DNA of 64,000 bases from Isoetes taiwanensis (taxonomy: Eukaryota > Streptophyta > Lycopodiopsida > Isoetales > Isoetaceae): assembly GCA_021234155.1 (NCBI GenBank), contig JAJEKV010000006.1, positions 29,360,327 through 29,424,326 of the forward strand, written 5' to 3'. Below are positions 46,744 to 56,406 of this stretch, one piece after another. Made by a program: the position numbers and the translations under genes. The notes beneath the pieces were generated by a model. It did no database searches, was not told where the DNA came from, and saw only the letters and a list, made by a program, of their open reading frames with translations. Numbering within the stretch: position 1 is the stretch's first letter; the number at the start of each line of letters is the position of its first letter.

Positions 46744-48167
46744 TACCCATCCCACCATCCTCCATCGATTGAAAATTTCTCACGGCTCATGAGTGAAGAA
46801 TAAAGTGGCTCGCATGTGTGAAGAAAAATCCATTCCTGCCCAGGTAATGTTACAGCACGAGATCTACTCCACTCGTTTCATTGATGGAGAGTCAGTGCAC
46901 AGATTGCAACCATGCACAGCTTTATGGACGAGCTGGACGAATCTGGACCCATCAACCTTTGTGACAAATGCTCCACTTATTCTGAGGTCAGAAGTTGCTC
47001 GACTCTCCGTTCGAGTCTAACATCTTCCTATGGGAATCTTGTACCTGTAGTAGTGGTCTTATCAAATCACCCACGGACATTAAATTGGGAGGAAGCGAGT
47101 ACATGACTCCTTCAAAAGGCATGTACTCCTTCAAAAGGCGTCCAGACTTCAGCAACGAAGTGCAGCAGATGCCCAACTTGCCTTGTTTACAAGCTTCACG
47201 GCCAAGACAGTTTCCATAAGATTTCAAACCTCTGTTACGCTATGATTTCTGCAAGCGCAAAAATCACACCAAAGATATGTGTTGGAAATTAAAGGCAGAT
47301 ATTGCTCCTACAGTTGCAGCCCAGCCACCCCCCCAGCTCTATCTGCAGCTCCATCTGCTGCAAATATCACAGTAACAGGGAGTGTTCCAGAAGCTCGGGT
47401 TTTCATGACAATCTCCGCCTCTTCAACACATCCATCCATGAGGTACTTTGATTCAGCGGCCTCAAATCACATGATAGCAGAAAACATCTTTGTGCACCTT
47501 CATAATTTGCCACAAGTCCAATAAATCCAATTAAGCAACAACGGAACTTTTACAAGCTTCCCAAATTGGAACAGCTATGATCATCGTGTCTAATAAGCAA
47601 TCTTAATTTACTCTCTAGTAAGCAATCTTATTTTACTCTGACGTTTTGCTTGTTCCTGGTTTAGACCAAAATCTCATTTGCTTGGCACAGCTTGAGGATT
47701 TGGGTTATACCTTACTGTTTGCAAACAGAAAGTGCACCATTTTGGATCAACATCAGAAACATATCTTGGCTTATGGGACCTTTCATGGAACTCTCTACAA
47801 GTTGCATTGTGTTGCATTAGGAGCAGCATTTTCCACTCATACAGAAGCCCAAAATCTTCTTTAGCATCAATGCCTTGGACATGCCAGGAGTCAAAAGCAC
47901 TAATCACACCATTCTTCATGGAGCACCATCACGCAGCCCCGAGACTTCCAGCAAAGTTGTCCCTTGAAAATTCCTATCAAATCTGCACTTCAGGCAAGCA
48001 ACACAAGTTGCCTTTTCCAGTGTCCAACAATCAAGTAGCCTCACCAGATCGCATTCTCATTCGGACGTATCAGGTCCCCATCCTATCACCACAGGGGCTC
48101 ACAGTTTTTTCTCACTTTCATTGACAACGCTTCATGTTTTTTCATTCTCTATTTCCTCAAACACAAA

Positions 48168-48898
48168 GTGATCTCTGCCTTTAAAGCTTATTGCAGCTGG
48201 ATCTCTACTCAATTTGGTCACACACCTAAGAGCCTCGTGAGTGACAATGGAGGGGAGTACTGCTCCAAAGTATTCTCTCAGTTTTACGTGGATCATGGAA
48301 TCGAGCATCGCACCACAGTAGCTGGAAATTCTGAACAAAATGGCCTTGCAGAATGCATGAACCGTACCCTCAAAGATCAAGCCCGTTGTCTTTTAATTCA
48401 TGCCCAATTGTCCAAATAATTTTGGGCTGAAGCCCTTAGCACAGCACCTTACATCCGCAATCATCTTGCCAACATACACTCCATTCTCACTCTGCTAGAA
48501 CAATGGTGCTCAGAAAAGCCTTGCCTCTCCCATCCCCGTGTTTTCGGTTGCCTATTCTTAAGCATCCTGCTCAAAGTGCTTTCAATCCACGCAGTCTCCC
48601 AACCATTTTCCTTGGCTATTCTACCACCAAGAAAGGCTACAAGCTCTTTGATCCGGCCAAGAATTCCTTCTTCTTCGGTCATGATGTGACCACCTTTGAA
48701 GATAAACTTGGCTGCTCTTTGCTCAATCCTAAGCCCCAGCCATTCGATGCGCCCACTACCAATGATCTTCCTCACTCCGTCTCCTCAGTTCATTCCACCT
48801 CTCCTGCGCATGCCATTGCAGACCCTCACATGCCATTGAAGATCCCCCATCTTCTATCCATACTTGTCACATGCCCGAGGCATTCCAAGCACACTTAG
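48168..48898 (+). pseudogene. Copia integrase core, broken
   Basis: 48168-48419 is open with FKAYCSWISTQFGHTPKSLV, SDNGGEYCS (second catalytic Asp) and SEQNGLAECMNRTLKDQA (catalytic Glu), then a TAA at 48417. 48503-48898 continues in another frame with the post-integrase block PTIFLGYSTTKKGYKLFDP. Integrase would join element cDNA to the host genome; this copy is non-functional. Confidence 0.8.
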
Positions 48899-48916
48899 AA
48901 ACCCACATCACGTTCC

Positions 48917-49297
48917 TTGCAACACCAAGCTACCTTCAACATGCTCGATACCATGGTTCCTGTCACCTATTCTCAAGCATGTCATGGAACTCTGCTCATC
49001 AATGGAAACAAGCTATGGGGGCTTAAATGCTGGCTCTCTAACAATCATGTGTGGACTGTGTATGCAATGCCTGCGGGACAAAGAGTGGTGGTTGGTTCGA
49101 AGTGGGTTTGTAAAATTAAAACCATCTCGAATGGCACAGTTGACAGGTTCAAAGCTAGGCTAAGTTGCTCGTGGATACTCTCAGATTGAAGGCCTAGACT
49201 ATCAAGAGACTTTCTCTCCGTCATCAAGATGGCTTCTATCAGGTTCTTGCTGGCATATGCGGCTGTCCATGACCTTGAAATCCACCAGATAGATGTA
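48917..49297 (+). pseudogene. Copia reverse transcriptase, N-terminal fragment
   Basis: WTVYAMPAGQRVVVGSKWVC and KIKTISNGTVDRFKARL belong to the start of the copia RT domain. RGYSQIEGLDYQETFSP follows in another frame, and then LEIHQIDV, after which similarity ends. The catalytic YVDD segment is not present. Confidence 0.75.
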
Positions 49298-50372
49298 GGA
49301 ATTTTAGCACAAAAGAACAAAAAGTCTGCCTATCGAATTAAGACGAAAGGAGGTCTTAATCTCAACGCCAAAAATTGAAGCAACAATACTTCATTTTCAG
49401 GTCTGAAACCTGAGCTCCTCCAGGTGAGGCATTCACTGGAATGCGGAAGATGTACACCTAGCCTGAAGAGAACCTTGAGATTTTGGGCCCATGAAACAAC
49501 CGAGCCCTGGCACCCTCAATGTGTTGGGGGTGCCCATGAATTTAAAGTAATGAATGGGTGCAATAGTTTTAGTTTTGGGCGGCCAGAAGTGGGATTTCGC
49601 CCACACTAACAAAGTCTAGTCTTATTTTCGCTCCACCACGAGCATTGAGCTCCTCTCTACAGTGCGGCAACTATTTTGGGTAGCTACAAATGTTGCAAGA
49701 TACGCATTGGCAAGTCCACGTCCTAGAAGTATTAATGCTGCAGTACAGGAATAGTCAAGAATGTTCAATTTGAGCCAAGTTCGTTCATCCATCTGTCCCA
49801 TAAAAATGGCATGGAAATCCGACCAGGTGGTATGAACTCTGGAATCCTTGTCAGAACATGCATTTATTTCATCAAGGATATATGGTTACCTGTATTAATC
49901 TGTAAGCAGATGGACCTTCCAAGTACCACAACAATTGCTTCGGACCTTCCAAGCAGCACAAACAATTGCATTTTTGTGATGCCAGAAAGCACCAGACTTC
50001 TGATTCTGTACATGAAATAACTTATCTTAAGAAACCATGCTTGGAGCTCCTTCCGATCGGTAGAGCTTCAACACGGACTAAGCCTAGGGCCCAAACTGGA
50101 AAGATGCCACACCTTGCACAGAAAACATCATGTTACGGAATAGCGAGCACTTGCTGCAACTTACGATTGAGAGGCCGAAACATAAACTGAAATATGACAC
50201 TTGAATAGATCAAAGATCTAGCCTTCTCCTTGGGTAGGGCCTTCCCGTAACATATGGTTTGCATTTGACGCCAAGTAGAAGTCCACAAAATTTGACGCAC
50301 CCCTTTTTCTTTTTCTTTTTTTTTTTTGGGGGCGGGGCAGAACAACTCTGGTGCCAACCTACTCTGTGGTCA
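49298..50372. other. No gene recognised
   Basis: Sequence between the copia break and the PPR pseudogene. A T-run of about 15 followed by GGGGGCGGGG lies near 50318-50338. No frame can be supported. Confidence 0.4.
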
Positions 50373-51735
50373 ATCATATACAGGATCATCCACATGCATT
50401 ATTTAACATTTCCATTTCATAATCAGCCTTTTCCATGTGAGGTTCAGATAGCATATGTCTGACATGATCATGTGCATTATGGCCGAAAGCGGACATCAAA
50501 GCATTGCCTTTCACATTGCAGTGTACCCTCGCAAGAATTAGGCAATGTTACCTATACACAAATATCAAGTTGCACTATACCCTTAAGTAAGCTTCTGGAG
50601 CAAGGCCTAAGAGATCTACATGCAAGTACTATGACATAAATCGGGTTTGCTCCCATAGTTTCTCGATAGCAAAGGCCCACTCCGCCATCCCCCTCAGTTG
50701 TATTAGTAAGGATGCCAGTAAATATAATACTGCTTGCTTCAATGCCTCAACTTTGCATTTGATCCAAGCACTTCACAGCGCCAGCAATTTCATCAAGCTA
50801 ATAATTGCTCTTCATGATATCACGTTCCTCTGAGAAGAGCTGTCAAAGATGCATATCAACTATGGTATTCCCCAGGATTTGTACTCCTCACAGATATATC
50901 TGCCATGACCTATGGCGTTGAGTTCCAGAAGACTTACAAATGTGCCTTTGCTCGGCTTTATTCTCCCATGTCGCATGCGCTTGCTCAAAGCATTGAAGAG
51001 AAAGAACACCTTCATCATAATCTCTCAATCATTGCACCCCATGCCACGACATCCCCATAACATAATCTATCAAAAATACCAAGTAAATCTTCTAAGCTTT
51101 TGCATTTTTGCATTCCTGTCAATGAGTACTACCAATTACGTTGTCAAATTGAAGCCCTCTTTCAATGACCAGCTTTTGAATCTACCTGCCATGCTCTCTA
51201 GCTCCTCGCTAGCACATGCCTTTAAGATGCTGAATTTTCTGGATTTTCACCTTGTTGCTGCAGGAAGAAAGCCTTCACCATTATGGCCATATCCTGCAGA
51301 CATTTCTGAATACTCATGTCCTGATCTATTGCAGAAACGCAGCCACATGCTTTCCATAGGCTAGAATATATGTTCGACTTGCGCCCTGCCATTTCACCTT
51401 CCCCCAGCTTAGAAAGCGTGTCAACAATTGCAACCCATGCAGGTTGATCTGGCTCAAAAACCCTGCTGAATGCATGGTTTGCTTCAGCCAAAATTACACA
51501 AGAGGCAAACAGATGGATAAAGACATCATACAAATCTAGCCCACTATTTTTCCTCAACTGTATTCAGCTACCAAGGATTAAGCCTCGCCCCTCATTGCAT
51601 GCTTCCAGCAAACGGTGAGCGAGTCTTTGGAAAGAGGAACTCCTTGTTGCTAATGCTTGTGCTCCGCAGAGTTAAGTGCATCAATCAGCCATCCCAATTG
51701 GGGTCCGCTCTGATATGCAAATTGAATATTCTGAA
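50373..51735 (-). pseudogene. Decayed copy of the neighbouring PPR gene
   Basis: The minus-strand sequence is collinear with the intact PPR gene at 53069-54808, from the C-terminal Tyr-Asp-Glu end (50373) to the segment matching its N terminus near 51690. It is shortened by internal deletions (for example about 150 bp at 51300 and 60-70 bp near 50860) and by frameshifts. The longest open piece, 51222-51557, includes LAEANHAFSRVFEPDQPAWV and AIVDTLSKLGEGEMA, matching LAEANHAFNRVSEPDQHTWV in the intact gene. Similarity extends into upstream flank to about 51850, so this was a genomic tandem duplication, not a retrocopy. Confidence 0.88.
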
Positions 51736-53068
51736 GATTTAAGGCATTGCACACCAAATTCATGATGGCTATATCTGGTTTTGTACATCCATCAGGCTTT
51801 CTTGTCCATGATCGTCGACTGTTATTTTGCTTGCAGATAAGTTACAAACGATCTAGCCAACAAACGTTTATTTGTATGGCATCTAAAGATATTTTCCAAT
51901 GGCCACCTGGATTTCGTATGCTTCGAGCACTATATCATTCCTTGTCTTGTCTGTGCAAAAAGATCATGTTTCTTCCAATCTTCAAGTCCTATAAGTGAAC
52001 CAGCTACATTCCTGCTGAAACCTCACTCATCTGGCAATAATTTAAACGAACACAGAAATTATTTAAGAGTATTAAGTATGAGCCTGCATTTCAGCAGGAA
52101 AATTCCCTGCAAGTTTAAGTTTGTGACTATAAACATGCAAACATTATCATAGTTTTGAGAAATGGTGTTGGAACTTCCTGGGCAGAATAAATTGACCATC
52201 TTTGATGTGCAGACAACAAGGGCAGGCAGGGTTTGAAGTCTTGGACTCACTAGCATATATTAGGAAAAAGGGCTACGATAGTTGATAGGCTTCCATGTCA
52301 AATCCCTTTCTGCACTGTCAAAATTGCCTCGGGGCACAAGGGAAGCATGGTTTGAACTCTAAAGATGGTAGTCAAAATGTTTAGATGGTTCCCATATCTA
52401 GAGTCTTTTCTGATCCCTCCCTTGGAGGGTGCAAGCAACTAAGGAGACATGCAGCATTGCCAACGGTCATTCATTTGAATGCTAATTGGTAAAGCAGTTC
52501 CAATATCTAGAGTCTTTTCCGATTCCGCCCTTGGGAGGGTCCAAGCAACTAAGGAGACATGCTCAGAATGGCATTAAAGCAAAGAAGAACAGCAACTCAG
52601 ACACCTCCTTGACTATGAAAGAAGAGGTCCAACTTCTTCATACCCAATTCCTATAAGCTCCTGAACCTCTGCACAAATTATCAATTCAGCCCATCTTAAC
52701 CTAAGCACCTTACTCATTAAGCCCTTGCGTCTTTAGGAGATTCTGCTACACAAGATACACAGCAAAAGGTGCACAATCCAGGAATTTGCTATTAGCAAGT
52801 TGACCACAATCCAAGACCTCCAGAGAAGGCTATGAATATCCTTAATGGCTCCTACACCATCCAATAATTGATTGTCGTAGAGACCCATATAAGTTCATGA
52901 GAACAGTATAAGAGGTACAACAACTCCTCACAACATGAAGCAGCTACCACTTCCTGGGAGTGTGAAACTCTTGATGTCCAAATTTTCAAACGATGTTCAA
53001 AGCATGATTGGTCTCCGGTGAGGATTCCCTATAGCCAAATCAAGTTTTGTGTCAAACCTACACTGCTA
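51736..53068. other. Spacer between PPR copies; no gene recognised
   Basis: The first 120 bp still matches sequence upstream of the intact PPR gene. The rest has no supported frame. It contains a duplicated 60-bp block at 52392-52562. Confidence 0.5.
52392..52562. repeat. Direct repeat of about 61 bp, 110-bp spacing
   Basis: Both units contain ATATCTAGAGTCTTTTC, CCTTGG and GCAAGCAACTAAGGAGACAT (CCAAGCAACT in the second). They differ at CTG versus CCG and nearby bases. Confidence 0.85.
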
Positions 53069-54808
53069 TCAATCATATACAGGCTCGTCCAGATTGTGTC
53101 CATGCATACGTTTTAACATTTCGATTTCATTTGCAGCCTCTTTCATGTGAGCTTCAGCATACATGTCTGACATGATCACGTATACTACGGCATACAGTGG
53201 ATCTAACCAAACAATTTCATCAAAGCATTGCCTCCCCAACTCCACATTGCAGTGTATCTTGCAAGCCGTAAGCAATGTCATCCATAGACAAATATCAGGC
53301 TGCAATATATCCTTAAGTAAGCCTCTACCTTCCTTAAAGCACCCAGCACGGCCTAAGAGATCTACCATGCAAGTACTATGACATAAACTGGGTTTAATAC
53401 CATGGTTGATCATAGTTTTAAAATAGCAAAGGCCCTCCTCCACCATCCCTCCTCGGTTGAATGCGGTAAGGATACCAGTAAATATTATACTGTTTGCTTC
53501 AATGCCACAACTTTGCATTTTATGAAAGCACTGCACAGCAGTCGCAGTTTCACCAAACTGAGCATATGCTGCAATCATTGCTCCCCATGATATCACATTC
53601 CTCTGGGGCAAGCTGTCAAAGATGCTGCATGCCTCATCTAAACCTCCACATTTAGCATACATGTCAACCATGGCATTCCCCAAGACAATGTCAGATTGTG
53701 TACTTGCAATAATTTGCTCATGAATATGTCTGCCATGACCTATGGCGCCAATGCTCCCACAACCCTTCAGAACACTTAAAAATGTGACTTTGCTCGGCTT
53801 TACTCTCTCATGTTGCATGCACTCAAAGCATTGGAGAGCAAGAATACCTTCATCATGCTCGGCATACCCTTCAATCATTGCACCCCACGCCATGACATCC
53901 CTATATGGTAATCTATCAAAAATACTAAGTGAATCTTCTAAGCTTTTGCATTTTGCGTACATATCAATGAGAGTGTTACCAATTACATTGTCAGATTGAA
54001 GCCCTCTTTCTATGACTAGCTTGTGAATATGCCTGCCATGCTCTATAGCACCTATGCTAGCACATGCTTTTAAGATGCTGGAAAAAGTGAATTTGTCTGG
54101 ATTTTCACCTTGGTGCTGCATCCTATCGAAACATTCTAGTGCAAGAACGCCTTCACCATTCTGTCCATATCCTGCAATCATCACGTTCCATGTTATCACA
54201 TTCCGATCCTCTAATTTTTCAAAAATTTTGCAGGCCTCTTCCAGTTCCTCACATTTCACATACATGTCAACAAGGGCACTTCCTATAACAACATCAGATT
54301 GAAACCCGACCTGGACAATCTGTTCATGGATACTCCTGCCCTGATCTATAGCAGATATGCAGCCACATGCTTTCAATATGCTAGGATATACAAACTTGTT
54401 TGGAATTGTGCCCTCATGATGCATTTTATTAAACAATTGAAGGGCCATCTCACCTTCCCCAAGCTTAGAAAATGTGTCAACTATTGCAACCCATGTATGT
54501 TGATCTGGCTCAGAAACCCTGTTGAATGCATGGTTTGCTTCAGCCAAACTTCCACAAGAGGAAAACAGGCGAATAAGGTAATTACTCAAGACAATAGACG
54601 AATCTAGCCCACTATCTTTCATCAACAACTGGATTCGCCTACCAAGGATTAAGTCTCGCCGTTTATTGCATGCTTCCAGCAAACGATGAGCAAGGTCTTT
54701 GGATACAGGATCTCCTTGTTGCCAATGCCTGTGCTCCGCGAAGTTAAGTGCCTCAATCAGACATCCCAACTGGGATCCGCGTTTGGAAATACCTGCATGA
54801 ATCATCAA
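53069..54808 (-). CDS. PLS-class pentatricopeptide repeat protein with E-type C terminus
   Basis: A 579-residue RNA-binding helical-repeat protein of the type that edits or processes organelle transcripts. PPR repeats begin near residue 70 (SSIVLSNYLIRLFSSCGSLA) and alternate P, L and S lengths through about residue 470. Examples are NVITWNVMIAGYGQNGEGVL, NVIGNTLIDMYAKCKSLEDS and NVISWGAMIAAYAQFGETAT. The end (LWMTLLTACKIHCNVELGRQ to PVYD) resembles an E motif. No DYW deaminase domain follows, so editing would need a partner in trans. The frame is uninterrupted. The given start is MMIHAGISKRGSQLG at 54808; a better gene model may have a short first exon at 54899-54857 (MLILSLACCALNRQ) joined by a 64-bp GT-AG intron to GISKRGS at 54792. 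Neither start shows an obvious transit peptide. Its target transcript cannot be inferred. Confidence 0.9.
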   Translation of the reverse strand: MMIHAGISKRGSQLGCLIEALNFAEHRHWQQGDPVSKDLAHRLLEACNKRRDLILGRRIQLLMKDSGLDSSIVLSNYLIRLFSSCGSLAEANHAFNRVSEPDQHTWVAIVDTFSKLGEGEMALQLFNKMHHEGTIPNKFVYPSILKACGCISAIDQGRSIHEQIVQVGFQSDVVIGSALVDMYVKCEELEEACKIFEKLEDRNVITWNVMIAGYGQNGEGVLALECFDRMQHQGENPDKFTFSSILKACASIGAIEHGRHIHKLVIERGLQSDNVIGNTLIDMYAKCKSLEDSLSIFDRLPYRDVMAWGAMIEGYAEHDEGILALQCFECMQHERVKPSKVTFLSVLKGCGSIGAIGHGRHIHEQIIASTQSDIVLGNAMVDMYAKCGGLDEACSIFDSLPQRNVISWGAMIAAYAQFGETATAVQCFHKMQSCGIEANSIIFTGILTAFNRGGMVEEGLCYFKTMINHGIKPSLCHSTCMVDLLGRAGCFKEGRGLLKDILQPDICLWMTLLTACKIHCNVELGRQCFDEIVWLDPLYAVVYVIMSDMYAEAHMKEAANEIEMLKRMHGHNLDEPVYD

Positions 54809-54856
54809 AAATAAGAAACGTAAAGACCAAGGCTATGTGGATATGCAAATAAATAC

Positions 54857-54899
54857 CTTGACGATTCAAGGCACAGCATGCCAGACTAAGGATGAGCAT
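54857..54899 (-). other. Possible first coding exon of the PPR gene
   Basis: The minus strand encodes MLILSLACCALNRQ up to CAAG|gtattt. The intron to 54793 is T-rich and ends gattcatgcag, and the junction keeps the frame into GISKRGSQLG. At 64 bp the intron is near the lower limit for plants. It is an alternative to starting inside the acceptor region at 54808. Confidence 0.45.
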
Positions 54900-55490
54900 G
54901 TCCGGTTTTCTAACGGATCAGACTTTGCAAAATATGCTTGTCCATGATCGCCCGACTGTTATTTTTTTAACGTTCCAGTTCCATTTTGCAATCAAAGTTA
55001 CAAATACAAAACCTTATGTGCTTATATCAGATCATCTGCAGCATATCCTTCCAACGCGTCACAGATACAGAAAATAGCCCATACATTGATCCTTGTTTAC
55101 TCCCTGTAAAAGAAGACAGTAGACATGATAAATGCCAAGTCCATCAAATCCTTCTCCACAATTACTTACCCACAAGGATCATCCCCAATCCCCGCACACG
55201 GTACCTTCCATCCTCCTGCTGTCCTCATTTCCACCAAAGCTCTCACTGCCAGGCATAAATTCCATTCCCACCCACTTGACAAACAATCAAGCTCCAGAGT
55301 TACGTTGACAAAACTGGGCGTAAATTTTCCAGGCCGCAAAAAGGGGGAAAAAAAATGCTTACCATCTCGAGGAAGGATCTTGCAGAGTAGCTGAGGCAAA
55401 AATCAAAGGAAAAGGCTCTAAAACGGGCAACCCAAAAAGGCTCTAAACAAAAAAATTGGAGCAAAAGGCTAGAAGGCTGGAAATAAAAAG
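54900..55490. promoter_or_regulatory. Divergent intergenic region between the PPR gene and the 55491 gene
   Basis: About 590 bp separates two head-to-head genes and must hold both promoters and 5'UTRs. I could not place TATA boxes or start sites. Part of the PPR side is shared with sequence upstream of the decayed copy (TTGTCCATGATCG near 54940 and 51803). Confidence 0.45.
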
Positions 55491-56063
55491 ATGGAGGAGA
55501 CCCACACATTGTTACATTGTTTTGAGAGATCGAGGATGGCGAGCTGCCTAGGCGGATGGTGGAAAAGCTTGAAGGGGGGGCATTCCGACGACGGAGAAGA
55601 ATACACCATTCTGGGAAGAGAAAGCGAAGGGGAGGGCTTTACGGCAGCCCTAAGAAGAACAGACAAGAGATCCCTTCAACAACTGTACCAAGGAAAACAA
55701 TACGAGGCCAGATTTTACGTGTACTCGGATTGCAGCACCAGGCTCTTCTTTCCGGAGCTAGACCAGGAAATGGGCACACTCTATGCCAGCCTGGACCATG
55801 CCACGTTTGCGGCCTCTGCTGAGCTGGCTGGCCGCTTGGAGCAGCAATTTCTCGAGGTTGAAGCCCTTCGTGGCTCCATCGATCCCTCTCTTTTGCTCCC
55901 CCCTTTGCCTTCTCCTAATTGTAGCCATCCTTTCTGGGAGCCCACAATTGAAGCCATCTATAGCTCCCTTGTGTCTGTGGATTTTCGGAGAGAGAATTGT
56001 GGTGCTGCTGCTCCTTTACGTCCGTTTAGCTTCTCTGGGTTATGCTTCTTCAATCCCTTTTGA
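55491..56063 (+). CDS. Small protein of unknown function, divergent from the PPR gene
   Basis: An uninterrupted frame of 190 codons, or 175 from the second ATG at 55536 (MASCLGGWWKSLKGG), which also has A at -3 and G at +4. Visible features: an acidic/Gly-rich N-terminal part (DDGEEYTILGRESEGEGF), YEARFYVYSDCSTRLFFPEL in the middle, an Ala/Leu-rich helix (ATFAASAELAGRLEQQFLEV), then a Pro/Leu-rich stretch (LLLPPLPSPN) and a hydrophobic C terminus ending FFNPF. No signal peptide or membrane span is clear. I do not recognise the family. GC content is higher than the flanks and the length exceeds chance expectation here, so I regard it as a real gene, possibly with an intron or UTR downstream. 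Confidence 0.6.
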   Translation: MEETHTLLHCFERSRMASCLGGWWKSLKGGHSDDGEEYTILGRESEGEGFTAALRRTDKRSLQQLYQGKQYEARFYVYSDCSTRLFFPELDQEMGTLYASLDHATFAASAELAGRLEQQFLEVEALRGSIDPSLLLPPLPSPNCSHPFWEPTIEAIYSSLVSVDFRRENCGAAAPLRPFSFSGLCFFNPF

Positions 56064-56406
56064 ATGTATGAAAAAAAAGCTCCATCCTCACATTTGCTAC
56101 AAAGAAGAAAGCTCTCCTACAAAAAAGAAGCCCATATATGGCAGATAAAGTGACAATTGCAATGGCCTCCTCGGTGGTGAGAGTATGGCAATGGCCTCCT
56201 TAGTGATGAGAGTATAACAACTCATATGCAAGACACCTTAATTTTTAGATGGCCTCGTTAGTGACGAGAGTATAACAACTCATATGCAAGACACTTAACT
56301 TTAGGTGGATGCACCAAATCCAAGTTCTTTGAAGTTTATCTTGAAGTTCATTAGTCAATAGCAAAAGAGGTTATTCTTAGGATCTTTTTGCTTCTAATTA
56401 TAACTT
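56064..56406. other. Spacer with a short imperfect tandem repeat
   Basis: Three partial units with TGGCCTCSTTAGTGAYGAGAGTATAACAACTCATATGCAAGACAC-type content at about 56160-56300, each about 50 bp. Probably the 3'UTR or flank of the upstream gene. Confidence 0.55.

Larger units (their letters stand above)
46181..49297 (+). mobile_element. Ty1/copia retrotransposon, 3' part missing, inactivated
   Basis: The primer-binding site at 46402 is followed by gag (FKGENFHMWKYQMSTYF near 46565), protease (FDSAASNHM near 47450), the pre-integrase block (LVPGLDQNLICLAQLEDLGY near 47645), the integrase core (VSDNGGEYCS, HGIEHRTTVAGNSEQNGLAE near 48235-48350) and the beginning of RT (VVVGSKWVCKIKTISNGT near 49085 and EIHQIDV near 49290). 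PR-IN-RT order is diagnostic of copia. Most of RT, all of RNase H and the 3' LTR are absent after 49297. The 5' LTR must end near 46401, but its start could not be placed; 46181 is a nominal left limit. Confidence 0.8.

Noticed and set aside
50912-51364. 150-codon plus-strand open frame
   Set aside because: Antisense of the decayed PPR copy. Similar shadows exist opposite the intact PPR gene.
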